Assembly: GCA_041859045.1 (NCBI GenBank)
Contig: JBHELB010000067.1
Location: 62,001 to 126,000, forward strand
Length of the DNA stretch: 64,000 nucleotides
From: JBHELB01 sp041859045
Lineage (GTDB): Bacteria > Hydrogenedentota > Hydrogenedentia > Hydrogenedentales > SLHB01
Direction of reading: 5' to 3'
A model generated the notes under the pieces. That model saw only the letters and a program-made list of their open reading frames with translations, made no database searches and had not been told where the DNA came from. A program made the position numbers and the translations under genes. Every line of letters starts with the position of its first letter. The stretch's first letter is position 1. Of the stretch, positions 7,441 through 15,993 are shown in pieces.

Positions 7441-9966
7441 ATGTTGGGAACAACACTTTGTGTCATGTACTGCGCCTTGGCGGCGTCAGGGCCAGCGGAC
7501 GGCGCCTGGCTTTCGCGTTCGGACTACGGTCGACTTCAGGTAGTAGTCTCTGCGAATCCATCCGCATTGGAAAAAAAGGCCGCCGCGGAATTCGTCAAGA
7601 ACTGGAAAATGGTTACCGGTCACGAAATCGCGACCGTGACGGGCAACGCCAGTGGTCCTGCCGTGTACATAGGAATGAGCACGCTCCCCAGCGAGATTCG
7701 TGCGCGCCTGGACAAAGAGACGTTGGGCTATGACGCGGTGCGTCTGCTTACGTTTGGTCAGGGCGATGCGCGCGGCCTCGCGCTGGTGGGCGGCGCGCCG
7801 CGCGGCGGACTGTACTCGGTCTACCAATTTTTCGAGGACTACCTCGGGGTGCGGTACGTTGCGCCCGACTACACGTATGTGCCGCCGGCGCCGGAAAATC
7901 TGCCCGTGATCGACTTCAGCTACGCGCCCGTGTTTCAGCGACGCGCGACGCAGATGCCACTCGGGGCGGACGAGGACGTGTATCGCGTAACCACCGGTCC
8001 GAAGTTCGGAATGTACGGCCATAATCTCTACGACTTGGTTCCGCCGGAGAAGTACTTCGCGACGCACCCCGAACATTTTAGCGAGATCGACGGCGTGCGT
8101 ATTGCACCGACGGATTTCGACTGGCATGACCTGAAAGCGCGCGAAGGGAAGGGGACACGACTCGGGCAATTGTGCATGAGCAATCCGGAAGTGGCCCGGC
8201 TTATTGCCGACGAACTCGGACGCCGTATCGAGAAGCGCCCCGACGCGACGGTCTGGAGCGTGAATCAGATGGACTGGGCAAACTATTGCCAGTGCCCCAA
8301 CTGCAAGGCCCTCGATGAGCAAGAAGGCACCCCGATGGGCTCTTACCTTACGGGCATTAACCGCATCGCCGATATCCTGGCGAAAGAGCACCCCGGCTAT
8401 CTGATTCACACCTATGCCTATGCCTATACGCGCAAGCCCGTGAAGCATATCAAGCCGCGGCCCAACGTGATTGTTGAACTCTGCACAATCGAATGCAGTT
8501 TTGTGCGCCCGTTGACGGATAAATCCTCCTCAACGAACGCAGAGTTCATAAAAGATTTCCGGGCGTGGCGCAAGCTTGCAACGAATCTCTACGTCTACAA
8601 CTATCCGTGGAACTACACGCGCTATCAGCGTCCCCATCCGAACTTCCGGGTCATCGGACCGAACATTCGTCTTTTTGCGGACATGAAGGCGATGGGCGTG
8701 CATGAGCAAGGCCCTGGCGTTCATCCCCTGCAGTACTCCACGGAATTCGGTGGGCTGCGCACCTACATGATTGCCAAGTTGTTGTGGAATCCCTACGCCG
8801 ATGCCCAGGCCATCATGGATGAATATATTAACCTCTACTACCAAGAGGCCGCGCCGTATATCAAAGAGTACATCGCGCTTCTCGAGAAAACCCTCGACGC
8901 CAGCGGCTATCCGATGAGCTGTTTTGACCCGGGTAACTGGATCGACGCCAAGATGGTGGCTGAGGCCCGCCGAATCTTCGCTGAGGCTCGTGCCGCCGCG
9001 AAGAGCGATGAGGTCCGGAAGCGGTTGGACGTGGCAAATATCTCGGTGGAACTTGCCGCACTCGAGTGCAAACCCGACATCACGATCGAGAATAACGTGA
9101 TTTCCATGACCCGCCCGCCCAGCCTCACCATCGACGAGTACTTTAACTTGATCGAAAGCTATGGCGTGAAGATGTCCGGTGAAAATGTTCCCAACACCGA
9201 GGCTGTGAAAGCCTTTCACTGGGGAACACTTCCACGTAAACAGCAGTCAAAGATGATTGTGACGGAAAACGACTCCTCGCTGCTTTGGACCGCCCCGGAT
9301 TTTGCTGGCGGCGTCATTCGTTGGCAGGACAAGACCACGGGACGCGAGTGGTTCAACGGCTTTGTGGACGTTGGCCTGGGCGCGGGAAGCTATCAGGACT
9401 GGACAAGCACCCCGTATGTCAATGAAGGGCCGGTGGCAGACACATACGAGGTCGTGGCGCAAGGGCCCGGAACCCTTACACTCGCCGCCAGCCGCCGAGA
9501 TGGGTTGCGCGTGGAGCGCAAAATGGAGCTGGTCGATGGAGAGAACGCGCTCCGAATCACGCTGACCATGACGAATCCAACCAACGAGCCGTTGATTCCA
9601 AACGTCAAGTGCCATCCCGAGTTTAATCTGCAGGGGGTGAAGGCGCCGTTTATTTACGCGCGTCAGGGCGAGACGTGGACAGAACTGAACGATGACCGCG
9701 AACGGAGAATGGAAGCGATTGGCGAGGTGCTGCCCAACCAAGGCCGGGATCGACTGGCGGCTTGGCTGCCCAAAACGCGCGCAACGATGGCGTGCTCGTT
9801 TGATCCCGTGAAGACGGAGGGAATCCTGTGGTTCTATAACCTCGCGCCGGACCGCAAGCATTTCAACCTTGAGGTTTGGCCGAAGACGGATCCGTTAAAG
9901 CCCGGACAGTCCATCTCTCAGACGGTGACTTACTACACGGCAAAGAAGAAGCCGCCGCTGAAGTAA
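7441..9966 (+). CDS. Secreted DUF4838 domain protein (putative carbohydrate-active)
   Basis: An 841-residue protein beginning with a short hydrophobic stretch ending near ALAAS that could be a signal peptide. Residues about 30-150 (KKAAAEFVKNWKMVTG, VYIGMSTLP, RGGLYSVYQFFEDYLGVRYV) match the N-terminal fold shared with alpha-glucuronidases and DUF4838 proteins. The DUF4838 core is about 190-480 and includes the Cys-rich YCQCPNCKALDE. The last about 220 residues look like a beta-sandwich. Function is not established for the family; its company with a glycosidase suggests glycan processing. AAGGAG lies before ATG 7441. A long hairpin separates it from the glycosidase gene. Confidence 0.75.
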   Translation: MLGTTLCVMYCALAASGPADGAWLSRSDYGRLQVVVSANPSALEKKAAAEFVKNWKMVTGHEIATVTGNASGPAVYIGMSTLPSEIRARLDKETLGYDAVRLLTFGQGDARGLALVGGAPRGGLYSVYQFFEDYLGVRYVAPDYTYVPPAPENLPVIDFSYAPVFQRRATQMPLGADEDVYRVTTGPKFGMYGHNLYDLVPPEKYFATHPEHFSEIDGVRIAPTDFDWHDLKAREGKGTRLGQLCMSNPEVARLIADELGRRIEKRPDATVWSVNQMDWANYCQCPNCKALDEQEGTPMGSYLTGINRIADILAKEHPGYLIHTYAYAYTRKPVKHIKPRPNVIVELCTIECSFVRPLTDKSSSTNAEFIKDFRAWRKLATNLYVYNYPWNYTRYQRPHPNFRVIGPNIRLFADMKAMGVHEQGPGVHPLQYSTEFGGLRTYMIAKLLWNPYADAQAIMDEYINLYYQEAAPYIKEYIALLEKTLDASGYPMSCFDPGNWIDAKMVAEARRIFAEARAAAKSDEVRKRLDVANISVELAALECKPDITIENNVISMTRPPSLTIDEYFNLIESYGVKMSGENVPNTEAVKAFHWGTLPRKQQSKMIVTENDSSLLWTAPDFAGGVIRWQDKTTGREWFNGFVDVGLGAGSYQDWTSTPYVNEGPVADTYEVVAQGPGTLTLAASRRDGLRVERKMELVDGENALRITLTMTNPTNEPLIPNVKCHPEFNLQGVKAPFIYARQGETWTELNDDRERRMEAIGEVLPNQGRDRLAAWLPKTRATMACSFDPVKTEGILWFYNLAPDRKHFNLEVWPKTDPLKPGQSISQTVTYYTAKKKPPLK

Positions 9967-9976
9967 TCTGTTTGGA

Positions 9977-10015
9977 GTGACTGTGTACTCGCGGCCACCG
10001 CGAGTACGCAGTCAC
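9977..10015 (+). terminator. Long intercistronic hairpin (attenuator/terminator-like)
   Basis: Arms GTGACTGTGTACTCGCGG (9977-9994) and CCGCGAGTACGCAGTCAC (9998-10015) pair over 18 positions, with one U-G wobble and a 3-base loop. CTTTGTTCC follows rather than a clean U-run. It begins 10 bases after the DUF4838 stop codon. It may be a partial terminator or an mRNA-stabilising hairpin between co-transcribed genes. Confidence 0.7.
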
Positions 10016-10047
10016 CTTTGTTCCTCAGAAAAGCGAGGAGGCAAGTA

Positions 10048-11601
10048 ATGCGCGTCTGTGCAGCCATGGGAATGCTTTCAATTTTGTTTTGCGGAATGGG
10101 GGCATGGGCTAAGCCCCCTGTGCCGCCCGAACACATTACTTCTCCCGACTATTCTGTAATTGACGACGCATTCATGTTCGGTTTTGAACGCAATCGAGTC
10201 ACGGATACCGTAGGCGGACGCGAATATCCCATACTGGCCATTCAGAGTGTAAACGAAGGAAAGCGCGCCGAGGATCTTTCCCCGAATCGATTCTTTTCGT
10301 GCTGGACGCGCGACGTATATTGGGGATTTCTGGGGTATACCCAAGCATCGGAAAGAGAAGCGCTCGCACGCCTGGGGAACAGCATCGATCTCTTCCTCAT
10401 CGCAAAGACCAATAACATTGCCGACGGCACGAATAAGGTGTGGCCACTGAACGATGGCCGCAGCTATATCCCACAGGCTATCTTGCCGCGCGCAACCACG
10501 GCGAAGGACTTCTATCCCTTCAATTCCGAGTCCCAGGCGCACTTTGTGCTCCTTGTCCATCTCTACTGGCGCATGACCGGCGACTTAGAGGCTGCGCGGC
10601 ACTACTGGCAAGAAACGCGATACGTCCTCGAAACCATCGAGCGCATGGACTCGAACGGCAATGCGCTTCCCGATCAGTGTTGGGGAAGTTACGACTACCA
10701 AGGCATCGGTCTCGATATGGAAGAGCCGCTTCTGTGCGCTACGGTGGCGGGGGCATATCATGCTGCGGCGGAATTGGCTGCGGCGTTTGGCGACGACGCA
10801 TTGGCCGCTCGCTATAACGCGCTTGCCGAAAAGGTCAGAACCGCTATGAATGTGCCCACAGAGCAAGGGGGGCTTTGGAAAACGCTCCCCAACGGCGGCG
10901 GCTACTACGTCAATCGACGGCATATCGGCGCGAAGACCGCTAGTATCGACGAACGTTTCATTCCATATGAAAACCTGGTGCCTATTTACTTTGGCATGGC
11001 AAGTCCTGAACAAACCCAAGCCGTCTTCGCACACCTGGATGCCCATTTTAACGACTATTATTTGTTCAAACACGGGCCGATGTATACCGCGCCAATCGCT
11101 GAGCGAAAGCCAGAGACGGTTCACGACTGTTCGACCACGCCGTGGCTCGGATTCCTGGATGTTTACTTGCGTTGCAGGACCGGGGCGGGCGATCTGCGCA
11201 ATCGTACTCGTATCTGGCAACTGCTTCTGGCGCACGCCTACGACATTGCAGACGCTCCCTTCACGGAGGGGTTGGGCATATTCGGCACGCTAACGGGGGG
11301 CGCTGGGCGCCTATGGGACAATGGCAACTTCTTTCATACCTTGGTCTGCGGTGTGTACGGTCTTGAAAAGTTTTCGGCCGGTATTCGGGTAGGTGCCCCC
11401 GGGAAGATGTTGGATGCGCCGCGCTCCTGTCTCAACGGGATGCAGTGGCGCGATGCGGTCTACGACTTCCGCTGGGAAGGCAAAGGCACGCGTGTTCAAC
11501 GGGTACGCCTGGATGGCCGCACGGTGCGCCCCGGAGATACCGGCATCGTGCTAAACAAACCTCGTGGATACCACCGGGTTGTGATCGAACTCGTCGATTA
11601 G
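10048..11601 (+). CDS. Secreted six-hairpin (alpha/alpha)6 glycosidase-like protein
   Basis: A 517-residue protein with a clear signal peptide (MRVCAAMGMLSILFCGMGAWA, cleavage after about residue 21). The mature part has features of (alpha/alpha)6-barrel glycosidases: FFSCWTRDVYWGFLGY near the N-terminus, NSESQAHFVLLVHLYWRMTGD in the middle, and TTPWLGFLDVYLR and FTEGLGIFGTLTGGAG near the C-terminus. Family (GH63/GH37/MGH1-like) and substrate cannot be decided by eye. ATG 10048 is chosen because GAGGAGG precedes it and the signal peptide begins there. Middle gene of a three-gene group with DUF4838 and creatininase-family proteins. Confidence 0.7.
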   Translation: MRVCAAMGMLSILFCGMGAWAKPPVPPEHITSPDYSVIDDAFMFGFERNRVTDTVGGREYPILAIQSVNEGKRAEDLSPNRFFSCWTRDVYWGFLGYTQASEREALARLGNSIDLFLIAKTNNIADGTNKVWPLNDGRSYIPQAILPRATTAKDFYPFNSESQAHFVLLVHLYWRMTGDLEAARHYWQETRYVLETIERMDSNGNALPDQCWGSYDYQGIGLDMEEPLLCATVAGAYHAAAELAAAFGDDALAARYNALAEKVRTAMNVPTEQGGLWKTLPNGGGYYVNRRHIGAKTASIDERFIPYENLVPIYFGMASPEQTQAVFAHLDAHFNDYYLFKHGPMYTAPIAERKPETVHDCSTTPWLGFLDVYLRCRTGAGDLRNRTRIWQLLLAHAYDIADAPFTEGLGIFGTLTGGAGRLWDNGNFFHTLVCGVYGLEKFSAGIRVGAPGKMLDAPRSCLNGMQWRDAVYDFRWEGKGTRVQRVRLDGRTVRPGDTGIVLNKPRGYHRVVIELVD

Positions 11602-11618
11602 GGAAAGAGTGATTTTTC

Positions 11619-12353
11619 ATGTTTTCCGAGGACAGAATCTTCACTTCAGTTCAGATGCAGTACCTGCGGCCTTCAGAGCTAGAGGTTCGGGCCGTTTCCT
11701 GTCCAGTGGTGTACGTGCCCTTCGGCCTGATCGAGTGGCACGGCCTCCACTTGCCGCTTGGCAACGACGCGCTGAAGGCACATGCCGTTTGCTGCCATGC
11801 CGCCGTTCAACATGGCGGCGTGGTTTATCCTCCAATCTATTTTCATTCCGATTTCGACCGGTCTCACCTTGTCCCCCTTCTCCGCGAGCTGTTCGGCAAA
11901 CTAAGAGATACCGGTTTTCGTGTCATCCTCGGCGTCTCGGGGCATAACGTGGAATCGCAGATGCAGATGGTGGATGAGGCGCTCGCGCCTATCGTCGCCG
12001 ACGGTACGGTCGCCGGTATGGGGCTTTGGGAAATGTCGCTGAGCCGGAGCGAAGAATCGGATTCGGATCATGCCGCGAAGTGGGAAACCTCCAACATGAT
12101 GTTTCTCTACCCGGAATTGGTTGATATGACGGCGCTTGGCTCGGGAGAACTCAATCTGGACATGAAACCTCCTTCGGGTATTGGTGGGCTCGACCCACGC
12201 TCTCATGCGTCTGCCGCCGTGGGAAAGCGGAATATCGCACTCTGTGCCGATGCCTTGGGGCGAAAGGCCCGAGAACTCCTTGCAGCGCTTCCCAAATCCG
12301 AGCAGCACTTCCGGATGGGGGCGATCACATGCGACCGCTGGTTTGGCATATAG
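11619..12353 (+). CDS. Creatininase-family metal-dependent hydrolase
   Basis: A 244-residue protein of the creatininase/creatinine amidohydrolase fold. Metal-binding and active-site motifs are visible: PFGLIEWHGLHLPLGND (Glu, His and Asp ligands), GVSGHN, and DHAAKWETS (His and Glu). Family members open cyclic amides or act in cofactor synthesis (for example MftE); the substrate here is unknown. It lies 17 bases after the glycosidase stop and is probably the last gene of that group. A terminator-like hairpin follows at 12426. An alternative start at the Met of MQYLRPSEL would drop 12 residues. Confidence 0.82.
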   Translation: MFSEDRIFTSVQMQYLRPSELEVRAVSCPVVYVPFGLIEWHGLHLPLGNDALKAHAVCCHAAVQHGGVVYPPIYFHSDFDRSHLVPLLRELFGKLRDTGFRVILGVSGHNVESQMQMVDEALAPIVADGTVAGMGLWEMSLSRSEESDSDHAAKWETSNMMFLYPELVDMTALGSGELNLDMKPPSGIGGLDPRSHASAAVGKRNIALCADALGRKARELLAALPKSEQHFRMGAITCDRWFGI

Positions 12354-12677
12354 GCGAAGTTAGGGAATTTTTTCGTCGATATTCCAGTTCCGCACACGTG
12401 TTTTCCCGGCCCAAATACGGTTCTCCCCGGAGGCGTATCCGGGTTTTCCCTCGATTGACAAGCCTTCTGAACATGGGGTAGAGTCGCACAGCGCCGCTTG
12501 ACATTAGCCGAGCAGTTGGAGCTAGGGCGTGCGTAATCTAAATTCCTAAAGGAAGAGCGAAGCGTCAAAGCCTTTACCCGAATGGGGTGGGCATTGGACC
12601 GCCGGTGCCTCAGGGACTTTCCCGAACCTGCCGGCAGTAGATTTGATTAGACCGATTAGCCTTACGGGAGGTCCTCG
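12354..12677 (+). promoter_or_regulatory. nuo leader: terminator-like hairpin and candidate promoter
   Basis: The 324-base gap before nuoA holds two readable signals. CCCGGA (12426-12431) and TCCGGG (12438-12443) form a hairpin followed by TTTT, a likely terminator of the preceding genes. TTGACA (12455-12460), an 18-base spacer and TAGAGT (12479-12484) form a candidate nuo promoter. A second TTGACA at 12498-12503 lacks a good -10 box. The predicted 5' leader would be about 185 bases. No known riboswitch was recognised. Confidence 0.45.
12426..12447 (+). terminator. Probable intrinsic terminator after the creatininase gene
   Basis: A six-base-pair GC-rich stem (CCCGGA/TCCGGG) with a six-base loop is followed directly by TTTT. 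It sits 72 bases beyond the creatininase-family stop codon and just upstream of the candidate nuo promoter, a sensible place to insulate the two units. Confidence 0.5.
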
Positions 12678-13046
12678 ATGGATCCAGCTGCAGTGGAAGC
12701 CCCGGTGTATTGGCCGTTGGGCGTCTATTTTGGGGCGGTGATGTGCGTAGTCTGCGGCATGTTGGGATTTTCCTATCTTCTGGGCCAACGTCACCGCGGT
12801 ATTAGCAACGACCCCTATGAGTCGGGCATTGTCTCCACCGGCAGCGCCCGGGTTCGATTCTCCGCCGATTTCTACCTCATCGCGATCTTTTTCGTCATTT
12901 TCGATCTGGAATCTGTTTTCGTCTTCGCCTGGGCCACAGCCGCACGCGAGTTGGGTTGGGCCGGGTATATCCACATTTGCGTGTTCATCGGAATACTGTT
13001 GGCTTCCATGGCGTATTTGTGGCGTCAACGCGCTCTTGATTCTTAA
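12678..13046 (+). CDS. nuoA: NADH-quinone oxidoreductase subunit A
   Basis: Small membrane subunit of proton-pumping complex I at the junction of the peripheral and membrane arms. The 122-residue product has three predicted helices. It shows the family block PYESGIVSTGSARVRFSADF, then FVIFDLESVFVFAWA with the conserved acidic residues of the second helix. GGGAGG lies 6 bases before ATG 12678. First gene of a 13-gene operon in E. coli order, with nuoB 38 bases downstream. Confidence 0.96.
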   Translation: MDPAAVEAPVYWPLGVYFGAVMCVVCGMLGFSYLLGQRHRGISNDPYESGIVSTGSARVRFSADFYLIAIFFVIFDLESVFVFAWATAARELGWAGYIHICVFIGILLASMAYLWRQRALDS

Positions 13047-13084
13047 ATCGTCTGTTGCCAAAGAACTGGACCGAGTAGCGAGCA

Positions 13085-13714
13085 ATGAAGCACTGGTTTA
13101 ATAGTCCCGACGTGGATCCCGCGCTTACGGGCGACGCCGATAGTGGCATCTATCGCAATTTCCTGTTCGCGCGGCTGCAAGATCTGATTGCCTGGGGCAG
13201 GAAGAATTCCGTTTGGCCCTTCAATTTCGGTCTTTCGTGCTGTTTTGTCGAAATGGCCACGAGTTTAACGAGCAAATTTGACCTCGCCCGTTTCGGCTCA
13301 GAGGTGATCCGAGGCACCCCGCGCGAGGCGGACGTGATGGTGGTGGCGGGTACGCCCTTCATTAAGACCGCTCCCGTGATCAAGCGCCTCTACGGCCAAA
13401 TGATGGAACCGCGCTGGGTAATTTCGATGGGATCCTGCGCGAATTCCGGCGGCATGTACGATATCTACAGCGTCGTGCAAGGCGTCGATAAAATTCTCCC
13501 CGTGGATGTCTACGTGCCCGGGTGCCCGCCGCGTCCCGAGGCGTTCATGCAGGGGCTAATGCTGTTGCAGGACATGATCGGCAAAGAACGGCGTCCGTTG
13601 AGCTGGGTGGTCGGCCCGCAGGGCGTCGTTAAGCCCGCCCCGGTGTCCCAGCGCGACTTGAAGCGTGCCGAGCGGCAGAAGGCGACGGAATTCCGCTCGC
13701 CGGACGAGGTGTGA
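13085..13714 (+). CDS. nuoB: NADH-quinone oxidoreductase subunit B (cluster N2)
   Basis: Carries the [4Fe-4S] cluster N2 that passes electrons to quinone. The 209-residue product has the ligand-bearing motifs GLSCCFVEM (adjacent cysteines), MGSCANSGGMYD and VPGCPPRPEA, giving all four cluster ligands. The C-terminal about 45 residues are basic and less conserved. The stop codon is 4 bases before the GTG start of nuoCD, so translation of the two is likely coupled. Confidence 0.97.
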   Translation: MKHWFNSPDVDPALTGDADSGIYRNFLFARLQDLIAWGRKNSVWPFNFGLSCCFVEMATSLTSKFDLARFGSEVIRGTPREADVMVVAGTPFIKTAPVIKRLYGQMMEPRWVISMGSCANSGGMYDIYSVVQGVDKILPVDVYVPGCPPRPEAFMQGLMLLQDMIGKERRPLSWVVGPQGVVKPAPVSQRDLKRAERQKATEFRSPDEV

Positions 13715-13718
13715 CGGC

Positions 13719-15482
13719 GTGAGCAATACGGTCCCCAGTACACAGGACGGCATCGTCGACACATTACGCGCCCGTTTTGGCGAGGCCGTGCTTTGTGAAC
13801 AGACGACCTGCGATTCTTTTCCGACGGTGTGGATCGATTCTGTCAAGGCGAAGGACATCCTGCGTTTCCTAAAGACAGAAGTCCAGAAGCCCTTTCCGCT
13901 GCTCTACGATTTGACTGCGGTGGACGAGCGCGTTCGGACCGATCGCGCCACGCGCCCTAACTCGGACTTTACCGTCGTCTATCATCTGCTCTCCTTCGAG
14001 CGAAACGAGGATATCCGGCTCAAAGTGCCGCTGACCGGCGAATATCCCTCGATCGAGACAATTTCCGACGTCTGGCCTAATGCTAACTGGTACGAACGCG
14101 AAGCCTGGGACATGTTCGGCGTGACGTTCAATGGTCATCCGCATCTTCGTCGTATCCTCATGCCCCCTACGTGGAAAGGCCATCCGCTCCGCAAGGAGCA
14201 TCCCGCGCGCGCAACCGAACTCGAGCCCTTCGATCTGCCCGACGCGAAACTAGAAGCAGAACAGGAGGCGCTGAAGTTTCGCCCAGAGGATTGGGGACTC
14301 GCTCGCGGCACCGGCGATAAAGACTACATGTTTCTGAATCTGGGGCCGCACCATCCCGGCACCCACGGACTACTGCGTATCATTCTCCAGTTGCAGGGCG
14401 AGATTATTGTCGACGCCGTGCCCGACATCGGGTATCACCACCGCGGCGCGGAGAAGATGGCCGAGCGCCAGACGTGGCACACGTTTATTCCGTATACCGA
14501 CCGTATCGACTACGTCGCGGGCGTGCTCAATAACTTGGCATACCTGCTCGGGGTCGAACAACTCGCCGGTATCAAAGTGCCCCCTCGTGCGCAAGTGATA
14601 CGTGTCATGATGTCGGAACTATTCCGCATCATCAGCCACCTTGTGTGGTACGGCACGTTTGCGCAAGACCTCGGCGCGATGTCGCCGGTGTTTTTCATGT
14701 TCAATGACCGCGAGCGTGCCCTCGAAATCGTTGAAGCGATCTGCGGCGGACGAATGCATCCGAGTTGGTTCCGAATTGGCGGCGTGGCCCACGACCTTCC
14801 AAAAGGGTGGGACCGCATCATGCGCGGCTTCCTCGATTACATGCCTAAACGCTTGAACGATTACGACAAGGCGTTGATGGCTAACCGGATCTTCCTCAAT
14901 CGCATCAAAGGTGTGGGTAAGTACACCCTCAAAGACGCGATGGAGTGGGGGGTGACAGGGCCCGGGCTGCGCGCCTGCGGTTTCGAGTGGGACTTCCGAA
15001 AGAAGCGACCCTACTCCGGTTACGACCAGTTCGAGTTCGACGTGCCGATTGCCCACAACGGCGATTGCCACGACCGCGCGATCGTGCATATCGAGGAAAT
15101 GCGGCAGAGTCTGCGTATTATCGAGCAATGCGTGAAGAATATGCCCGAGGGCCCGTACAAGGCGGATCACCCGCTGACCACGCCCCCGATCAAGCCGAAC
15201 ACGCTGCAAGACATCGAGACATTGATCAATCACTTCCTGGGCGTGAGTTGGGGGCCGGTGATTCCCCCAGGCGAGGCGTTCTCCGGGATCGAAAACGCGA
15301 AGGGTGCAAATGGATACTATCTCATTAGCGACGGGAACACGATGTCGTACCGCACGCGTATCCGCACTCCGTCGTTCACTCATCTGCAGATGATCCCCGC
15401 CATTAGCCGGGGTGTGTTGATTTCGGATTTGCTGGCGATTCTGGGCAGTATCGACTACGTCTTGGCCGATGTGGACCGATAG
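13719..15482 (+). CDS. nuoCD: Fused NADH-quinone oxidoreductase subunit C/D
   Basis: Single 587-residue protein joining the 30-kDa (NuoC, about 1-175) and 49-kDa (NuoD, about 190-587) subunits, as in E. coli. NuoC is marked by WYEREAWDMFGVTFNGHP and the RRILMPP and HPLRK region. NuoD is marked by LNLGPHHPGTHG, DIGYHHRGAEKMAERQTW and the C-terminal SIDYVLADVDR, which line the quinone site. GTG at 13719 is chosen because it starts 4 bases after the nuoB stop; the longer frame overlaps nuoB by 50 bases and adds only low-complexity Arg-rich residues. The nuoE ATG lies 13 bases after the stop. Confidence 0.96.
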   Translation: MSNTVPSTQDGIVDTLRARFGEAVLCEQTTCDSFPTVWIDSVKAKDILRFLKTEVQKPFPLLYDLTAVDERVRTDRATRPNSDFTVVYHLLSFERNEDIRLKVPLTGEYPSIETISDVWPNANWYEREAWDMFGVTFNGHPHLRRILMPPTWKGHPLRKEHPARATELEPFDLPDAKLEAEQEALKFRPEDWGLARGTGDKDYMFLNLGPHHPGTHGLLRIILQLQGEIIVDAVPDIGYHHRGAEKMAERQTWHTFIPYTDRIDYVAGVLNNLAYLLGVEQLAGIKVPPRAQVIRVMMSELFRIISHLVWYGTFAQDLGAMSPVFFMFNDRERALEIVEAICGGRMHPSWFRIGGVAHDLPKGWDRIMRGFLDYMPKRLNDYDKALMANRIFLNRIKGVGKYTLKDAMEWGVTGPGLRACGFEWDFRKKRPYSGYDQFEFDVPIAHNGDCHDRAIVHIEEMRQSLRIIEQCVKNMPEGPYKADHPLTTPPIKPNTLQDIETLINHFLGVSWGPVIPPGEAFSGIENAKGANGYYLISDGNTMSYRTRIRTPSFTHLQMIPAISRGVLISDLLAILGSIDYVLADVDR

Positions 15483-15495
15483 ACAGGGCGAACGG

Positions 15496-15960
15496 ATGTT
15501 ACCTGAGCACATTAAAGAGGAAATTCTCGAAGAGGCCGCGCGCTACGAACGCAAGAGCGCGGTCTGTATCGACGCGCTGAAAATCGTCCAGGAACATCGC
15601 GGATGGATTAGCGACGAGAGCATCGCCGAGATTGGCGAGGTGCTCGACATGACGCCCGCTGAGGTGGACAGCGTCGCGACGTTCTATAACCTAATTCACC
15701 GTCGGCCAGTCGGTCGTCACGTAATTCGCGTTTGCTCGAGCGTGAGCTGCTGGGTAATGGGAGTCGACGGCGTACTCGATCGCTTGCAGAAGTTATTGGG
15801 CATCAAGGCGGGGGAGACGACCGCCGATGGCCGCTTCACCATCGTGTTGAACCAATGCCTGGGCACGTGCGATCACGCGCCCGCGCTCATGATTGACGAA
15901 GAACTGCATCGCGACGTGGACCCCGCCGGTCTCGAGGCGTTGCTGGAGACTTACAAGTGA
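15496..15960 (+). CDS. nuoE: NADH-quinone oxidoreductase subunit E
   Basis: Thioredoxin-fold subunit holding [2Fe-2S] cluster N1a in the NADH-oxidising module. The 154-residue product has both ligand pairs, CSSVSC (CX4C) and CLGTC (CX3C), and the block PVGRHVIRVC shared with E. coli NuoE. ATG 15496 gives the normal N-terminus (MLPEHIKEEI). An upstream in-frame start at 15469 would overlap nuoCD and add nine residues without family support. NuoF follows after 33 bases. Confidence 0.95.
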   Translation: MLPEHIKEEILEEAARYERKSAVCIDALKIVQEHRGWISDESIAEIGEVLDMTPAEVDSVATFYNLIHRRPVGRHVIRVCSSVSCWVMGVDGVLDRLQKLLGIKAGETTADGRFTIVLNQCLGTCDHAPALMIDEELHRDVDPAGLEALLETYK

Positions 15961-15993
15961 TGGGCTGCAATCAAGGGCAGCAGGAGTCTTGCC

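Noticed and set aside
7486..8448. 320-codon open frame on the minus strand
   Set aside because: Antisense of the DUF4838 gene with Arg/His-rich, shadow-like composition.
12498..12503. Second TTGACA as an independent nuo promoter
   Set aside because: No acceptable -10 box at 16-19 bases; kept only as an observation.
14619..15512. 297-codon open frame on the minus strand
   Set aside because: Antisense of nuoCD; no motif, no ribosome-binding site, and the plus-strand gene is certain.
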